The notes: generated by a model not told the origin, from the letters alone. A stretch of DNA of 64,000 nucleotides from Nitrospirales bacterium (GCA_031315865.1 JALDRJ010000002.1:310001-374000), one strand, 5' to 3'; positions 9,772-19,606 are shown, numbered from the stretch's first letter. Program-made: numbers and translations.

Positions 9772-10692
9772 CTATTTCCCTCGACTCAGAAGTTTGCCTT
9801 CGGCACCAGGCCAGATGAGCAGCAGGGGGCTTGCGACAAACACAGATGAGTAGGTTCCGATCAATACACCCAAGAGAAGTGCCAGAGAAAAGTCGTGAAG
9901 AACTTCACCTCCAAATAACGTCAAAGGCACTAACACGAGCACCACGGTCAAGGTCGTCACCAACGTCCGGCTCAGGACTTGATTGATCCCACTATTGATG
10001 ATGGTCTCAATCGACTGGCGTCGACGTTGCCGAAGATTTTCACGAATTCGGTCAAACACGATCACCGTATCCGTCAAGGAGTAACCGGCGAGCGTCAACA
10101 AGGCCGTGACGACGAGCAGCGTAATTTCGACATTCATCAACGAAAAAATCCCAAGGACCGCTAACACATCATGAAATGTCGCGACAGCCGCCGCCACGCC
10201 AAATCGAAACTCAAACCTGGCCGCGATATACAAAATAATGCCGATCAACGACAAGACAACCGCCACCAACGCATCCTGTTGAAGCTTTTTTCCGATCGTT
10301 GGTCCGATCGATGTACTTGAATCAATCTCAAAGGCATGGTCTTTAAATTCATCGCGAAAGGCCTGAATGATTTTATCGCTGATGGCGTCCTCTATCGTGT
10401 TCTCTGTCTTCACACGTATCAGCAGTTTATTATCCTGGGGAAATTCCTGAAGCTCGGCATCTCCCAGCCCATGTTTGGCCAACACTGCGCGTGCGGATTC
10501 AATCGACAGGGGTCGATCGAACTTGAGTTGAACCGCTGTTCCTCCTGCGAAATCAATCCCTAAATTGGCAGAGCCCATCGAAATTTGGATGATGGCAATC
10601 AGCCCCAACAGCCCCAGGACTCCAGAAACGCCCAAGGCAATCTTGCGTCGTCCCATGAAATCAATATTGGTTTTCCCGACGATTTCAAACAT
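9772..10692 (-). CDS. secF: Protein-export membrane protein SecF
   Basis: A 306-aa inner-membrane subunit of the SecDF complex, which uses proton motive force to pull proteins through SecYEG. Six membrane segments are visible. The first is near residues 18-35, followed by the periplasmic loop with GIDFAGGTAVQLKF. The remaining five lie in the C-terminal half around SLTDTVIVFDRIREN, the conserved SecF/RND signature. It lies 44 bases downstream of secD, in the order yajC-secD-secF seen in many bacteria. Length is usual for the family. Confidence 0.97.
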   Translation of the reverse strand: MFEIVGKTNIDFMGRRKIALGVSGVLGLLGLIAIIQISMGSANLGIDFAGGTAVQLKFDRPLSIESARAVLAKHGLGDAELQEFPQDNKLLIRVKTENTIEDAISDKIIQAFRDEFKDHAFEIDSSTSIGPTIGKKLQQDALVAVVLSLIGIILYIAARFEFRFGVAAAVATFHDVLAVLGIFSLMNVEITLLVVTALLTLAGYSLTDTVIVFDRIRENLRQRRRQSIETIINSGINQVLSRTLVTTLTVVLVLVPLTLFGGEVLHDFSLALLLGVLIGTYSSVFVASPLLLIWPGAEGKLLSRGK

Positions 10693-10736
10693 AGCGTGCG
10701 ACCTTATCCCTGAATGAGTGGCTCAACCCGTTTCGA

Positions 10737-12374
10737 TCAAATGCTGAGTTGTTGGAGTTTTTTCCTGTTAAACACATCAAAGACAACTTTTGTTCCTACG
10801 AGTGCCGTGAATAAATTGATGGCAATGCCTAAACATAGGGTGACGGCGAACCCCTTGATAGGCCCGGTGCCAAACAGAAATAAGGCCAACCCCGTGATCA
10901 AGGTCGTAACATGGGAATCCACAATCGTGAGAAAAGCCTTATCGTACCCACTATCGACCGCTAAGCGAACTGGACGCCCGAGCCTGAGTTCTTCACGAAT
11001 ACGTTCAAAGATTAAGATATTGGAGTCAACGCCCATCCCAATCGTCAGGATAATCCCGGCAATTCCGGGTAACGTCAGTGTCGCATTAAGACCAGACAAT
11101 GCCCCCAATAAGCCGATGAGGTTTAACACCAGCGCAAAATTCGCGACGACTCCAGAAAGTCGGTAGTACACTATCATAAAGATAAGGACTAAACATCCTG
11201 CGATCACCAAGGTTCGTAGGCCTTTTTCGATCGAATCTTTTCCCAGTGAGGGGCCGACGGTGAGGTCTTGGAGTGTCTTTATGGGAGCCGGCAGCGCACC
11301 AGCACGCAATACGACGGCTAGGTCGTTCGCTTCATCAGTGGTGAAGGTACCGTTAATGACCGCGCGCCCGCCACCGATTTTTTCGTTAATCGTTGGAGCA
11401 GAGTAAACATTCCCATCCAAGACAATGGCCATTCGTTTTCCTACATTGGCGCCGGTGAGACGCTCAAATTCCTGAGCCCCACGACTATCAAACGTCAGCG
11501 ACACGATCGGCTCATTAAACTCGCCAATGGTCACCCTGGCATCCTGCAACACATCTCCAGTTAAGGCCGTGTCTTTTTTGATTAAATACGGACGAAGATA
11601 ACTCTCTTTTCCGTCTTCCGAGATGATGTTTTCAAACAGGATTTCTGAGTCTTTTGGCAATCGCCCTTCAAATTCTTTCCGGACTGCCTCTGCCTGACCT
11701 ACCTCCACTCGGGGCGGAAGCTCCAAGGCCACGGTTGATTCATCCAACAGTTTAAATTCCAGTAACGCGGTTTTCTTGATCAAATCTTTGGCCCGCTCTG
11801 GATCTTTCACGCCAGGAAGTTGCACCGCGATTTGATTCCGACCTAAACGCTGAATCAACGGTTCAGCAACGCCGAATTCGTCAATTCGATTACGAATCGT
11901 CTCAAGGGCCTGATTGATCGCAGAATCTTTAATTCGGTCAATCTCTACGGTATCAAGCTCGTAAGTCAACGTCGTATCGGAGGAGTCTTTCAACTCGAAC
12001 CCGGGAAAACCGTCTTCCATCGCCTGCATGACCTTCGCTTTCGCCTCTTCGCCGCCCTCAAGCGTGATGACCAGACTCTGGGTCCCTTCCCGGACAACTG
12101 ACGCAAAGGGAAGTTCGGAGTCCGCCTTCAAATCCTCGAGGGCTTTTTTTGAGCGATCGACGGCAATTTCAACCGCTCGATCTTCTTCCACTTCAAGGAC
12201 AAGATGCACACCGCCTTGCAAATCTAGCCCGAGCGCCAAACCACGATCACTCAATACGGCCTTCATCCAAGCAGGGAGGGGTGCATAGAGTGAAGGAAAG
12301 GAGGGTAAAGAAATCATCACTGAGATGACGGTTAACGCTACCAGCGCAATCAGCCGTCCACGAATTTTTTTCAT
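10737..12374 (-). CDS. secD: Protein-export membrane protein SecD
   Basis: A 545-aa partner of SecF. It has an N-terminal membrane helix (about 7-25), the motif GLDLQGGVHLVLEVE, a large periplasmic region including the P1 subdomain with DEFGVAEPLIQRLGRNQI, and five C-terminal helices with GMGVDSNILIFERIREEL, the TM4 proton-relay signature of SecD. The ATG is 19 bases from the yajC stop, which supports cotranscription of yajC, secD and secF. Confidence 0.97.
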   Translation of the reverse strand: MKKIRGRLIALVALTVISVMISLPSFPSLYAPLPAWMKAVLSDRGLALGLDLQGGVHLVLEVEEDRAVEIAVDRSKKALEDLKADSELPFASVVREGTQSLVITLEGGEEAKAKVMQAMEDGFPGFELKDSSDTTLTYELDTVEIDRIKDSAINQALETIRNRIDEFGVAEPLIQRLGRNQIAVQLPGVKDPERAKDLIKKTALLEFKLLDESTVALELPPRVEVGQAEAVRKEFEGRLPKDSEILFENIISEDGKESYLRPYLIKKDTALTGDVLQDARVTIGEFNEPIVSLTFDSRGAQEFERLTGANVGKRMAIVLDGNVYSAPTINEKIGGGRAVINGTFTTDEANDLAVVLRAGALPAPIKTLQDLTVGPSLGKDSIEKGLRTLVIAGCLVLIFMIVYYRLSGVVANFALVLNLIGLLGALSGLNATLTLPGIAGIILTIGMGVDSNILIFERIREELRLGRPVRLAVDSGYDKAFLTIVDSHVTTLITGLALFLFGTGPIKGFAVTLCLGIAINLFTALVGTKVVFDVFNRKKLQQLSI

Positions 12375-12393
12375 TGCATGTACCTGTTCTGAC

Positions 12394-12711
12394 TCATGAA
12401 TTTTCCTCTGTCTCCCGGAGCCGTCCTACGTAGTCCCGCTGCAGGCGTATTTTTGTGTTGTCGGCGATTTGCAGGGTTACCGTGTCTTTATCAAGATTGG
12501 TAATCGTCCCCCAGATTCCCGCACTGGTGATCACTTTATCGCCTTTTTTCAATGCCGCCAATAATTCCCGCTGTTTTTTCTGCCGACGTTGCTGGGGCAA
12601 AATCAGAAGAAAATAAAATACCACAAAGATCAAGATAAATGGCACGAACGAGAGAAGACCGGCTTGGGGACTTCCTCCTCCCGCAGTTTGCGCCCAGGCA
12701 ATAGCGTTCAT
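12394..12711 (-). CDS. yajC: Preprotein translocase accessory subunit YajC
   Basis: A 105-aa single-pass membrane protein that associates with SecDF and YidC. One hydrophobic helix (about 20-42, rich in Phe, with FVVFYFLLILPQQRRQKK) is followed by the cytoplasmic domain with LKKGDKVITSAGIWGTI, the family signature. An in-frame TTG lies two codons upstream, but the ATG at 12709-12711 is better placed behind AAAGG and is chosen. First gene of the yajC-secD-secF group, 85 bases downstream of tgt. Confidence 0.95.
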   Translation of the reverse strand: MNAIAWAQTAGGGSPQAGLLSFVPFILIFVVFYFLLILPQQRRQKKQRELLAALKKGDKVITSAGIWGTITNLDKDTVTLQIADNTKIRLQRDYVGRLRETEENS

Positions 12712-12796
12712 GTGCAACCTTTCATGAAATACCTCTTAAGAGTCATGACGACGATAGAACCTTCCCCATGCCACACTCATGAGTCGGGACAAGAGT

Positions 12797-13933
12797 TCAC
12801 ACACATACAGATGATGATTGAAGGTTTTGACCATCGCTCTCTCGCATCCGATAAAACTGAGCGCGAAATTCTTGGAGGCAACCCTCCCGAATGGCTTCCC
12901 GAATTTGCTTCATCAAAGACCCATAATACCAAAGGTTATGAAGAGTATTGAGTCTCACACCCAACATTTCATTGGCCACGAACAAATGCCGAAGATAAGC
13001 CCTTGAATACCGGGTACAGACAGGGCACGTGCAAGCTGGATCTATAGGCGACTCATCACGGGCATAACGGGCATTTTTGATCAACACCCGGCCGGAGGAC
13101 GTAAACAACCAGCCCGTTCGGCCATGCCGGGTGGGAATCACGCAGTCGAACATATCGACGCCGCGACACACACCTTCGAGAATATCTTCCGGGAGCCCAA
13201 CGCCCATCAGATAGCGAGGACGATCCACCGGCAACCGCGCGGTCACATCTTCGATAACCTGAAACATCGTGGGTTTTTCTTCACCTAATGAGAGACCACC
13301 CAAAGCATACCCGGCAAACCCCAGATCCATCAGTTGCGCTGCTGCCTCCAGTCGCAATCGCGAAAAAATCCCGCCCTGAACGATGCCAAAGAGATGTTGA
13401 TGGGATTGCCGAGAAACAGAAAGACAGCGTCTCGCCCAACGAGTCGTGCGTTCAACCGCTTCACGGGCCTGTGTCTCCGTAGAAGGATACGGCGGACAAT
13501 GATCCAACATCATCATAACATCTGATCCAAGTGCCACTTGGATTTCCATACACAACTCTGGAGTCAATTGATGCCACGAGCCATCCAGATGCGACTTAAA
13601 CCCCACTCCATCTTCGGTAATACGACAGAGATCAGCGAGACTAACCATCTGAAACCCGCCGCTATCCGTTAGGATCGCACCCGGCCATTGCATGAAATTG
13701 TGCAACCCGCCCTGTTCGGCAATGAGATGATGCCCAGGTCTTAAGTAGAGATGATAGGCATTGCCCAGAATGAGACCAAAGCCACACGATTGAATTTCGT
13801 CAGGATCAATCCCTTTCACGGTTCCCAGCGACCCCACTGGCATGAAGACAGGTGTGTCAATCGTGCCGTGAATCGTCTTCAAGACGCCCGTTCTGGCCCT
13901 GGTGGAGGGATCATGCTGTTGCACAGAAAACAT
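12797..13933 (-). CDS. tgt: tRNA-guanine transglycosylase (queuosine synthesis)
   Basis: A 378-aa enzyme that exchanges guanine at position 34 of GUN-anticodon tRNAs for the queuosine precursor preQ1. The TIM-barrel catalytic Asp lies in LTDSGGFQM, the second catalytic Asp in MFDCVIPTRHGRTG, and the zinc site is formed by CTCPVCTRYSRAYLRHL. Length and motifs match bacterial Tgt. The gene lies between argS and yajC, and tgt-yajC-secDF is a recurrent bacterial gene order. Confidence 0.97.
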   Translation of the reverse strand: MFSVQQHDPSTRARTGVLKTIHGTIDTPVFMPVGSLGTVKGIDPDEIQSCGFGLILGNAYHLYLRPGHHLIAEQGGLHNFMQWPGAILTDSGGFQMVSLADLCRITEDGVGFKSHLDGSWHQLTPELCMEIQVALGSDVMMMLDHCPPYPSTETQAREAVERTTRWARRCLSVSRQSHQHLFGIVQGGIFSRLRLEAAAQLMDLGFAGYALGGLSLGEEKPTMFQVIEDVTARLPVDRPRYLMGVGLPEDILEGVCRGVDMFDCVIPTRHGRTGWLFTSSGRVLIKNARYARDESPIDPACTCPVCTRYSRAYLRHLFVANEMLGVRLNTLHNLWYYGSLMKQIREAIREGCLQEFRAQFYRMRESDGQNLQSSSVCV

Positions 13934-14009
13934 TCGTCGAAACGCCCCTATACCTTCATACGCCTATCAGTAAACGAAGAGCACTGGGTCAAAATTCACC
14001 TTTTCTCCA

Positions 14010-15791
14010 TTACATCTGCTCTGGTGCAGAAATACCAAGAACCGCCAATCCATTGCGAAGAACCGTTTGGACCTGACGCATCATGGCCAAGCGTGCGGCA
14101 GTCAACTCTGGCGTGATGACTTCTCCCGATCCGGACTGAGGCATTTCAGGCTCTGACTCACTTGACTCACTATCTCTCGACGCGTCCTCGCTCAACTCGG
14201 AGTCCAGGGCCAATGGCGGTAAAATCCGGTGTTTATTGTAGTACGTATGGAGCAATGCCGCTAATTCTTGCAGGTAAAACGTCATGCGATGCGGCTCTAA
14301 ATTCATCGCACTGCCCTCTACGACTCCGGGGTAACGCGACAGACATTTGATCAGGCGTAACTCATCATGGGTCATCACCAGCGACATATCAACGTGTTCC
14401 ACGGATTGCACCTGAAAACCTCGAGACTCCGCTACGCGAAAGAGACTCGCCAAACGGGCATGAGCATACTGTACATAATAGACGGGATTATCCGAGGACT
14501 GTTGCTTCGCCAGCTCAAGATCAAAATCTAAATGACTATCCGCCCGCCGCATGAGAAAAAAGAATTTCGCAGCATCCGCACCGACTTCATCAATCACCTC
14601 ACGCAGCGTGACAAACTCTCCGGCTCGTTTAGACATCTCAACCTTGGTTCCGCCTCGAAGGAGATTAACCATTTGAACTAGCACCACACGAAACTGCTCC
14701 TTGTGATAGCCAAAGGCCTGAACGGCTGCTTGCATGCGCGGGATATACCCGTGGTGGTCAGCTCCCCAGATATTGATGATAGTCTCAAAACCACGCGAGA
14801 ATTTATTCCGGTGATACGCGATATCCGAGGCAAGATACGTGTACGACCCGTCTTGCTTGGCCACGACACGATCCTTCTCATCCTGAAAAGCTGAAGACTT
14901 GAACCACCAAGCCCCTTCATCCTGAAAGATGAGATTTCGCTGTTTGAGGTCCTCTAAGGCCTGTTCAAGATGTCCTCCTGCAATCAAGCCGGCCTCACTG
15001 TACCATTCATGAAATTCAACCCCAAATACTCCTAGATCATCTTTGATTCGTCCGAGTAATTTCGAACAAGCGAACTCCGCTGCACGACGCTCCGCTTCTC
15101 TTGGGTCAAGATCGAGGAGGCTCTCCCCATATTCCTTCGCCATCGATTCGGCTACCGAACGGATGTACGTCCCATGATATCCATCCTCGGGAAACGTCAC
15201 AGTCCGTCCATAAAATTCTTGGTACCGGGAATAGACCGAAAGTCCAAGAAGATGTAATTGACGACCAGCATCATTGATGTAATATTCCCGTTGGACGCGA
15301 TATCCCACAGTCTCCAAGAGGTTCGCCGCAGCCTGACCAAGCGCAGCTCCACGTCCATGCCCCACATGAAGGGGTCCCGTCGGATTCGCACTGACAAATT
15401 CCAGGATAACGCGTTGGCCTTTCCCGATCTGACTCGAACCATATGCTGGCCCGAGTTCTTCGATTATGGGTAGAACCTCTGTCCAGCGATGAGGGTTGAT
15501 CGTAAAATTCAAAAATCCTGGCGGCGCCACATCGACCCGGTCGAAGAGATCCTCACGGGCTGTCTTGATTGAGGAGGCAAGCAGTCCTGCGATCTCCATC
15601 GGTGGCCGTTTCGCTTTAGGCGCGGCCAACATCGCAATATTTGAAGACAGGTCGCCCCACTCCTCTCGCTTGGGCAATTCGATCGTAGGAACAGGCTGAT
15701 CGGTCAAACTCAATTCTCCGTTATCTACCGCTTGACTCAGAGCGACAGACAAAGCTTCAACAACTTGCTCTTGAATGGGACGTCGTTTCAA
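14010..15791 (-). CDS. argS: Arginyl-tRNA synthetase
   Basis: A 593-aa class I aminoacyl-tRNA synthetase. It has the N-terminal Arg-S domain (about 1-95), the HIGH-type motif HVGHGRGAALG after NPTGPL, a KMSKS-like EMSKRAG and a C-terminal DALR anticodon-binding domain with QYAHARLASLFR. The start is TTG, preceded by AGAGG at good spacing. Unusually, the DALR domain carries a Ser/Glu/Asp-rich stretch of about 28 residues (530-557) that is not part of the usual fold; see findings. The gene ends 76 bases before tgt. Confidence 0.96.
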   Translation of the reverse strand: MKRRPIQEQVVEALSVALSQAVDNGELSLTDQPVPTIELPKREEWGDLSSNIAMLAAPKAKRPPMEIAGLLASSIKTAREDLFDRVDVAPPGFLNFTINPHRWTEVLPIIEELGPAYGSSQIGKGQRVILEFVSANPTGPLHVGHGRGAALGQAAANLLETVGYRVQREYYINDAGRQLHLLGLSVYSRYQEFYGRTVTFPEDGYHGTYIRSVAESMAKEYGESLLDLDPREAERRAAEFACSKLLGRIKDDLGVFGVEFHEWYSEAGLIAGGHLEQALEDLKQRNLIFQDEGAWWFKSSAFQDEKDRVVAKQDGSYTYLASDIAYHRNKFSRGFETIINIWGADHHGYIPRMQAAVQAFGYHKEQFRVVLVQMVNLLRGGTKVEMSKRAGEFVTLREVIDEVGADAAKFFFLMRRADSHLDFDLELAKQQSSDNPVYYVQYAHARLASLFRVAESRGFQVQSVEHVDMSLVMTHDELRLIKCLSRYPGVVEGSAMNLEPHRMTFYLQELAALLHTYYNKHRILPPLALDSELSEDASRDSESSESEPEMPQSGSGEVITPELTAARLAMMRQVQTVLRNGLAVLGISAPEQM

Positions 15792-15886
15792 AATACCTCT
15801 ATCCTCTTAAAATATAAGGGATTTTAAGACGAATGGCGCCGAATGTACCACAGCCATTCCAGGGAGGCAAGCAAATGATAGCCAGT

Positions 15887-16924
15887 TCATTGAGGAATAT
15901 GATGGAAACCCCGCACAGCTGCAGACTGAGTCTCTAACCAACATTCTGCCTGGTTGATAATTTTTTCAGTAGACATGTTCAAACAGGGCTTATATGTACA
16001 GGCTTGAACGCTCGTCCAATCATGACAACGACAGGCATTTCCTTGAATGATCGCCACATGTTTTCCTCTCGGAGCCCAGACCATAGGATCCGTAGGACCA
16101 AAGAGAGCGATTGATGGCACTCCACACACAGCCGCCAAATGCGTCAAACCGGAGTCATGACCTATAAAAAGATCAACAGAAGGCAACATCATGGAGACTA
16201 CGCTGAGTGATTGCTGATGGATGACAGTATGGGGTACAGCCTCCAGAGCGACACACAGACCCTTGACATTCTTCTCATCCGCTGGACCCTCTATAATCAT
16301 GAACTCTCTTCGTCGCGTTCCATTTTGATGTAACTGTGTAGCAATGGATACGAGTTGCGCTACGGACGTACATTTATGCGGACTACCACTGCCAGGATGA
16401 ATCATAATCTTTTGAGCATTCGAAAATGTATGAGTATCACTGGAAGGAGCCTCCATTTCTTTCAAGACATCCTGAGGAAACTCTAACCCGCACGATGGAG
16501 CATCGTCTTGCGCTAAATTCCATTGGCATAATGTCTCCAGAAACCGGTCTTCATAATGCTGTGTTGAAAGTTCTTCATCATGAGGAGACCGGACTATCAC
16601 ATCGGACAATCCATTAGTATGCAGACTCTGCGAAAGCAACGCCTGTGGATCAGAAAACCACCCGATAAAATGAGAAGTGTCTTTGAGTATGTCGTTCGTC
16701 GCGCCTCGTCGCTGTTCGAATGGAAGAAAAAGGTCAGTAAAAAACCCGGAATCAAGGGAAATCGCATGTTCAATCTCGCCTAATGAATAGAGCAAGTCGC
16801 CGATTTCTGACTTCCCGACCCAAACACAGCGCTTTGTGGGAAAAGATCGACGGATGGCTCTCATCGCATTCAGACTTAACAGGACATCCCCTAATGTCCC
16901 TGGATGGACGATCACCATATTCAT
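15887..16924 (-). CDS. Glycosyltransferase family 9 (heptosyltransferase-like)
   Basis: A 345-aa GT-B enzyme. The N-terminus has HPGTLGDVLLSLNAMRAIR, typical of ADP-heptose:LPS heptosyltransferases, where the Gly-Asp pair contributes to acceptor and base chemistry. The C-terminal half has IMIHPGSGSPHKC and the nucleotide-sugar site LFIGHDSGLTHLAAVCGVP followed by ALFGPTDP. The likely role is adding a heptose or related sugar to lipopolysaccharide core at the cytoplasmic face of the inner membrane. It lies between argS and mobA without a sugar-biosynthesis cluster, so the exact acceptor cannot be named. Confidence 0.88.
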   Translation of the reverse strand: MNMVIVHPGTLGDVLLSLNAMRAIRRSFPTKRCVWVGKSEIGDLLYSLGEIEHAISLDSGFFTDLFLPFEQRRGATNDILKDTSHFIGWFSDPQALLSQSLHTNGLSDVIVRSPHDEELSTQHYEDRFLETLCQWNLAQDDAPSCGLEFPQDVLKEMEAPSSDTHTFSNAQKIMIHPGSGSPHKCTSVAQLVSIATQLHQNGTRRREFMIIEGPADEKNVKGLCVALEAVPHTVIHQQSLSVVSMMLPSVDLFIGHDSGLTHLAAVCGVPSIALFGPTDPMVWAPRGKHVAIIQGNACRCHDWTSVQACTYKPCLNMSTEKIINQAECWLETQSAAVRGFHHIPQ

Positions 16925-17011
16925 ATCAGAACGCCACTTTTATCCTGCTTGACGGTCACGTACGGGTATCAGAGTATCCATAAGATTGTTCTCAATCAGG
17001 ATGAAAAAACA

Positions 17012-17629
17012 TTACCGAGAAGACCGAAGGAGCTTATTCGCCATTTCAAGATCTGAGGGCGTATTCACATTCATAAACGAAAGAAAGTTTTGATCAAGGT
17101 CCTGGATCTGACATTCCTCAACGACATGAGTCTTTAAGTCGGGATGAGAAAGAATTTGACGCATTTCAAGCTGATCGTCTTCGATCATTTCCTTTAAGAT
17201 AGGGGTACACCTTCGCGAGTACACTCCCTGCATCGGCTGCATTCCTGTCGATAACTGGACCATGGTCACATCAAAACCATGGGATAACTCACAAATCCGG
17301 CGAATCAAGGAAGCTGAGAGAAACGGCATATCACAGGCCGCTAAAAATACCGACAAGGAGGCTGACCGTGAAAGAGCGGTAAATAATCCTCCAACCGGGC
17401 CCTTGTTTGGAAAAATATCTGTCAGCACTTGATGGGAAAGAGTATCGGTGACGGGAGAATGCTCAGCAACAACGATCTTGATTTGGGAGAACACCGATTC
17501 ATATACCTTCAAGGCACGTTCAAGGAGCGTCTCACTGCCTACCAATAGCTCGCGCTTATCTTTTCCCATCCGCCGACTCTTTCCACCGGCGAGAAGAACA
17601 CCCTCGATATCTCGTACTGATTGATCCAT
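17012..17629 (-). CDS. mobA: Molybdenum cofactor guanylyltransferase
   Basis: A 205-aa protein that joins GMP to molybdopterin to make the guanine-dinucleotide cofactor used by DMSO-reductase-family enzymes, including nitrate reductases and nitrite oxidoreductases. It has the nucleotidyltransferase signature LLAGGKSRRMGKDK, a downstream GPVGGLFTAL and the metal-binding ACDMPFLS. The ATG is preceded by GGACTCC. It is transcribed downstream of a strong terminator that follows the cytochrome cluster, so it probably has its own promoter or relies on read-through. Confidence 0.92.
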   Translation of the reverse strand: MDQSVRDIEGVLLAGGKSRRMGKDKRELLVGSETLLERALKVYESVFSQIKIVVAEHSPVTDTLSHQVLTDIFPNKGPVGGLFTALSRSASLSVFLAACDMPFLSASLIRRICELSHGFDVTMVQLSTGMQPMQGVYSRRCTPILKEMIEDDQLEMRQILSHPDLKTHVVEECQIQDLDQNFLSFMNVNTPSDLEMANKLLRSSR

Positions 17630-17652
17630 GGAGTCCTGTTAGACAGCACAAT

Positions 17653-17696
17653 AAAAAAACCCGGGACTGGGCTATTATCAAGCCCACCCCCGGGTT
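17653..17696 (-). terminator. Rho-independent terminator after cytochrome cluster 1
   Basis: On the minus strand a GC-rich hairpin (AACCCGGGGGTGGGCT paired with AGCCCAGTCCCGGGTT, one mismatch region) is followed directly by a run of seven T. It lies about 30 bases past the stop of the ethylbenzene-dehydrogenase-like cytochrome and ends the bd-like oxidase transcript. Confidence 0.9.
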
Positions 17697-17725
17697 AGTT
17701 CTTGTCTGGTGCGGTAGGTCAGTAC

Positions 17726-19606
17726 CTAGGTATCAAGCTTACCTTCCCGACGATTTCGTCGTCTCGTCAATACCCAACCCTCGATCCCTACCAGCCCAAT
17801 ACCCATGAGTACGGGATAAATATAGGCTTCTTGCGGAATCGGTGGCTCCATCACGAGGTAATAAAAGGCCGACACTGCCATTTTCCGGCCTGCATCCCCG
17901 TTATGACCATCCCATGCGAAAAACACAAGTGGAATGTATTTTCCAGCCTCTAACCAAGCGTCAGCTTCATAATCCCGTTTAATGGGTCGTTGAATCAAAA
18001 CCGTCCAACGTCCATCCTTCCATTCTGCTTTAACCAGCTTTAAATCGTCTGTCATATCTCTGTCACTAAAGTCTTGATCCCAGCCTGTTCCCTCGAACGC
18101 TCTGAGATTTCCATCCGCCGTCCATTTAGTGATATCCATCGCAAACTTTTCATCCCCCCAGAGGTATCGAGGCTTTCTCGGAAACGGCAACTCTTGCCAC
18201 TTGATCGGAAATTCAAAGGCGATCCCATCGTTGTAAACGGTGTATTTATTCTGCCTCCAGGCAATCGACTCAGGATGCTCTGGGTCATCTTCAAACTTTG
18301 TTCCACCTGGTGGCTGTTCGACCACTCCGTAGTCTTCCAAGTTTACTTCTGTTGGATCCCATTCCAATTCCTCTTCGGCGATACTCTTCGTCCGATCATC
18401 CCATTGGAATAAAAACTGAATGTGCGTCTCATTGTAAGCTGATTGCACCCAAGCATCATCTATACGGTTGACGAAGTTTCTAGGTTTATGGGTAATCTGA
18501 CCTCCCAATGCAATCCATCTTCTTGGTACCGTCTTCCATCGTTCATCCAACTCATCCGTTGGCAATTCCCCTTCCAGGTATTTCGAAGGAACCACGAAAT
18601 TCGCCTTTGGTTTATCAGTCAGAATGTCGACTGACAATGCTTTACCAGTCGATAATTCTTGAGCAATTTCATCAGTCACCTTGCCCCCGTCAATATTAAT
18701 TTCATTCTCACGCTCACACAATGAATTCACGTAATTAGCCAAGTCCCACCTATCCGCCACTGAGGTGCTATCGGCAAACGACGGCATCGGGGTCCCATTC
18801 ACGCCTGTGGAAAATGTACGGAAGATATTCTTAACATTATACGGGTCTTGACGACTCCCACGGAAATTCCAGCACTTATGCCAGTCAGCAGGTTGAATTG
18901 AAAATCCCCAGTCGTCTTTCAAATTAAACGCGTTTCCATCGCCTCGGCCTTCCAGTCCGTGACACTCGATACATTTCTTCTCCACAACTAACTCGGAACC
19001 ATGCTTGATGGATTCAGGAGTTGGTGGCGTGGCAGAGGCGGCGAGTTTATCCAACTCTAAGACTGTCAACGTTTCAAACTCGGAATCTTGCCAAGATCGG
19101 TCTTTCACTAACTCGGCCGTTACAAACGCCAGTACATCTTTTCGTTGTTTGTCTGTAAGAATACCCTCCCATGAAGGCATAGCTGAGCCAGGCAGACCAT
19201 GCGTAACTGTCTGAAATAAGTCAACATCGATAAGCGGAAGCTCACCACTCGCAGTGTGTCGAATCTTAAAAGTTCCAGCATTAAAATTTCTCGGTCTTGG
19301 CCACAACCGGTCTGCACCCGGTCCATCACCAGCTCCATCTACGCCATGACACCACACACATTTTGTAAAGTATACTCGTTTACCAGCTTCGATTTGATCA
19401 GCAGCTGGCGCCGGTGGAAGACTTTCAACTTTAAACCCCTCAGGTACCGCATCTTGGGCCCACACGGTACCTACCATCCCCCAGAGGATGGCACCTCCTA
19501 AGAAGGCGAGAAGTCGTGGGCTCGTAGACTGTTGTCGCTGCTCGTGTCCGTCCTGCATCATCATCCTCGTTTGGTTATGTCTTATAGAAATGGTTGTTTG
19601 CTTCAT
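17726..19606 (-). CDS. Dihaem cytochrome c fused to ethylbenzene-dehydrogenase-type haem domain
   Basis: A 626-aa exported protein. A signal/anchor helix near residues 33-50 ends in VWAQ. Two cytochrome c domains follow, with CVWCH at 83-87 and CIECH at 212-216. The rest (about 330-585) has aromatic, Asp-rich sequence of the ethylbenzene dehydrogenase gamma-subunit haem b domain family (for example WVQSAYNETHIQFLFQWDDR), also seen in the gamma subunit of nitrite oxidoreductase. A C-terminal membrane helix (about 596-613) followed by RRRNRR anchors it. The ATG at 19606 is chosen for its GAGGGGG ribosome site. Last gene of the bd-like oxidase cluster, where it could relay electrons between a periplasmic donor and the oxidase (inference). 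Confidence 0.85.
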   Translation of the reverse strand: MKQTTISIRHNQTRMMMQDGHEQRQQSTSPRLLAFLGGAILWGMVGTVWAQDAVPEGFKVESLPPAPAADQIEAGKRVYFTKCVWCHGVDGAGDGPGADRLWPRPRNFNAGTFKIRHTASGELPLIDVDLFQTVTHGLPGSAMPSWEGILTDKQRKDVLAFVTAELVKDRSWQDSEFETLTVLELDKLAASATPPTPESIKHGSELVVEKKCIECHGLEGRGDGNAFNLKDDWGFSIQPADWHKCWNFRGSRQDPYNVKNIFRTFSTGVNGTPMPSFADSTSVADRWDLANYVNSLCERENEINIDGGKVTDEIAQELSTGKALSVDILTDKPKANFVVPSKYLEGELPTDELDERWKTVPRRWIALGGQITHKPRNFVNRIDDAWVQSAYNETHIQFLFQWDDRTKSIAEEELEWDPTEVNLEDYGVVEQPPGGTKFEDDPEHPESIAWRQNKYTVYNDGIAFEFPIKWQELPFPRKPRYLWGDEKFAMDITKWTADGNLRAFEGTGWDQDFSDRDMTDDLKLVKAEWKDGRWTVLIQRPIKRDYEADAWLEAGKYIPLVFFAWDGHNGDAGRKMAVSAFYYLVMEPPIPQEAYIYPVLMGIGLVGIEGWVLTRRRNRREGKLDT

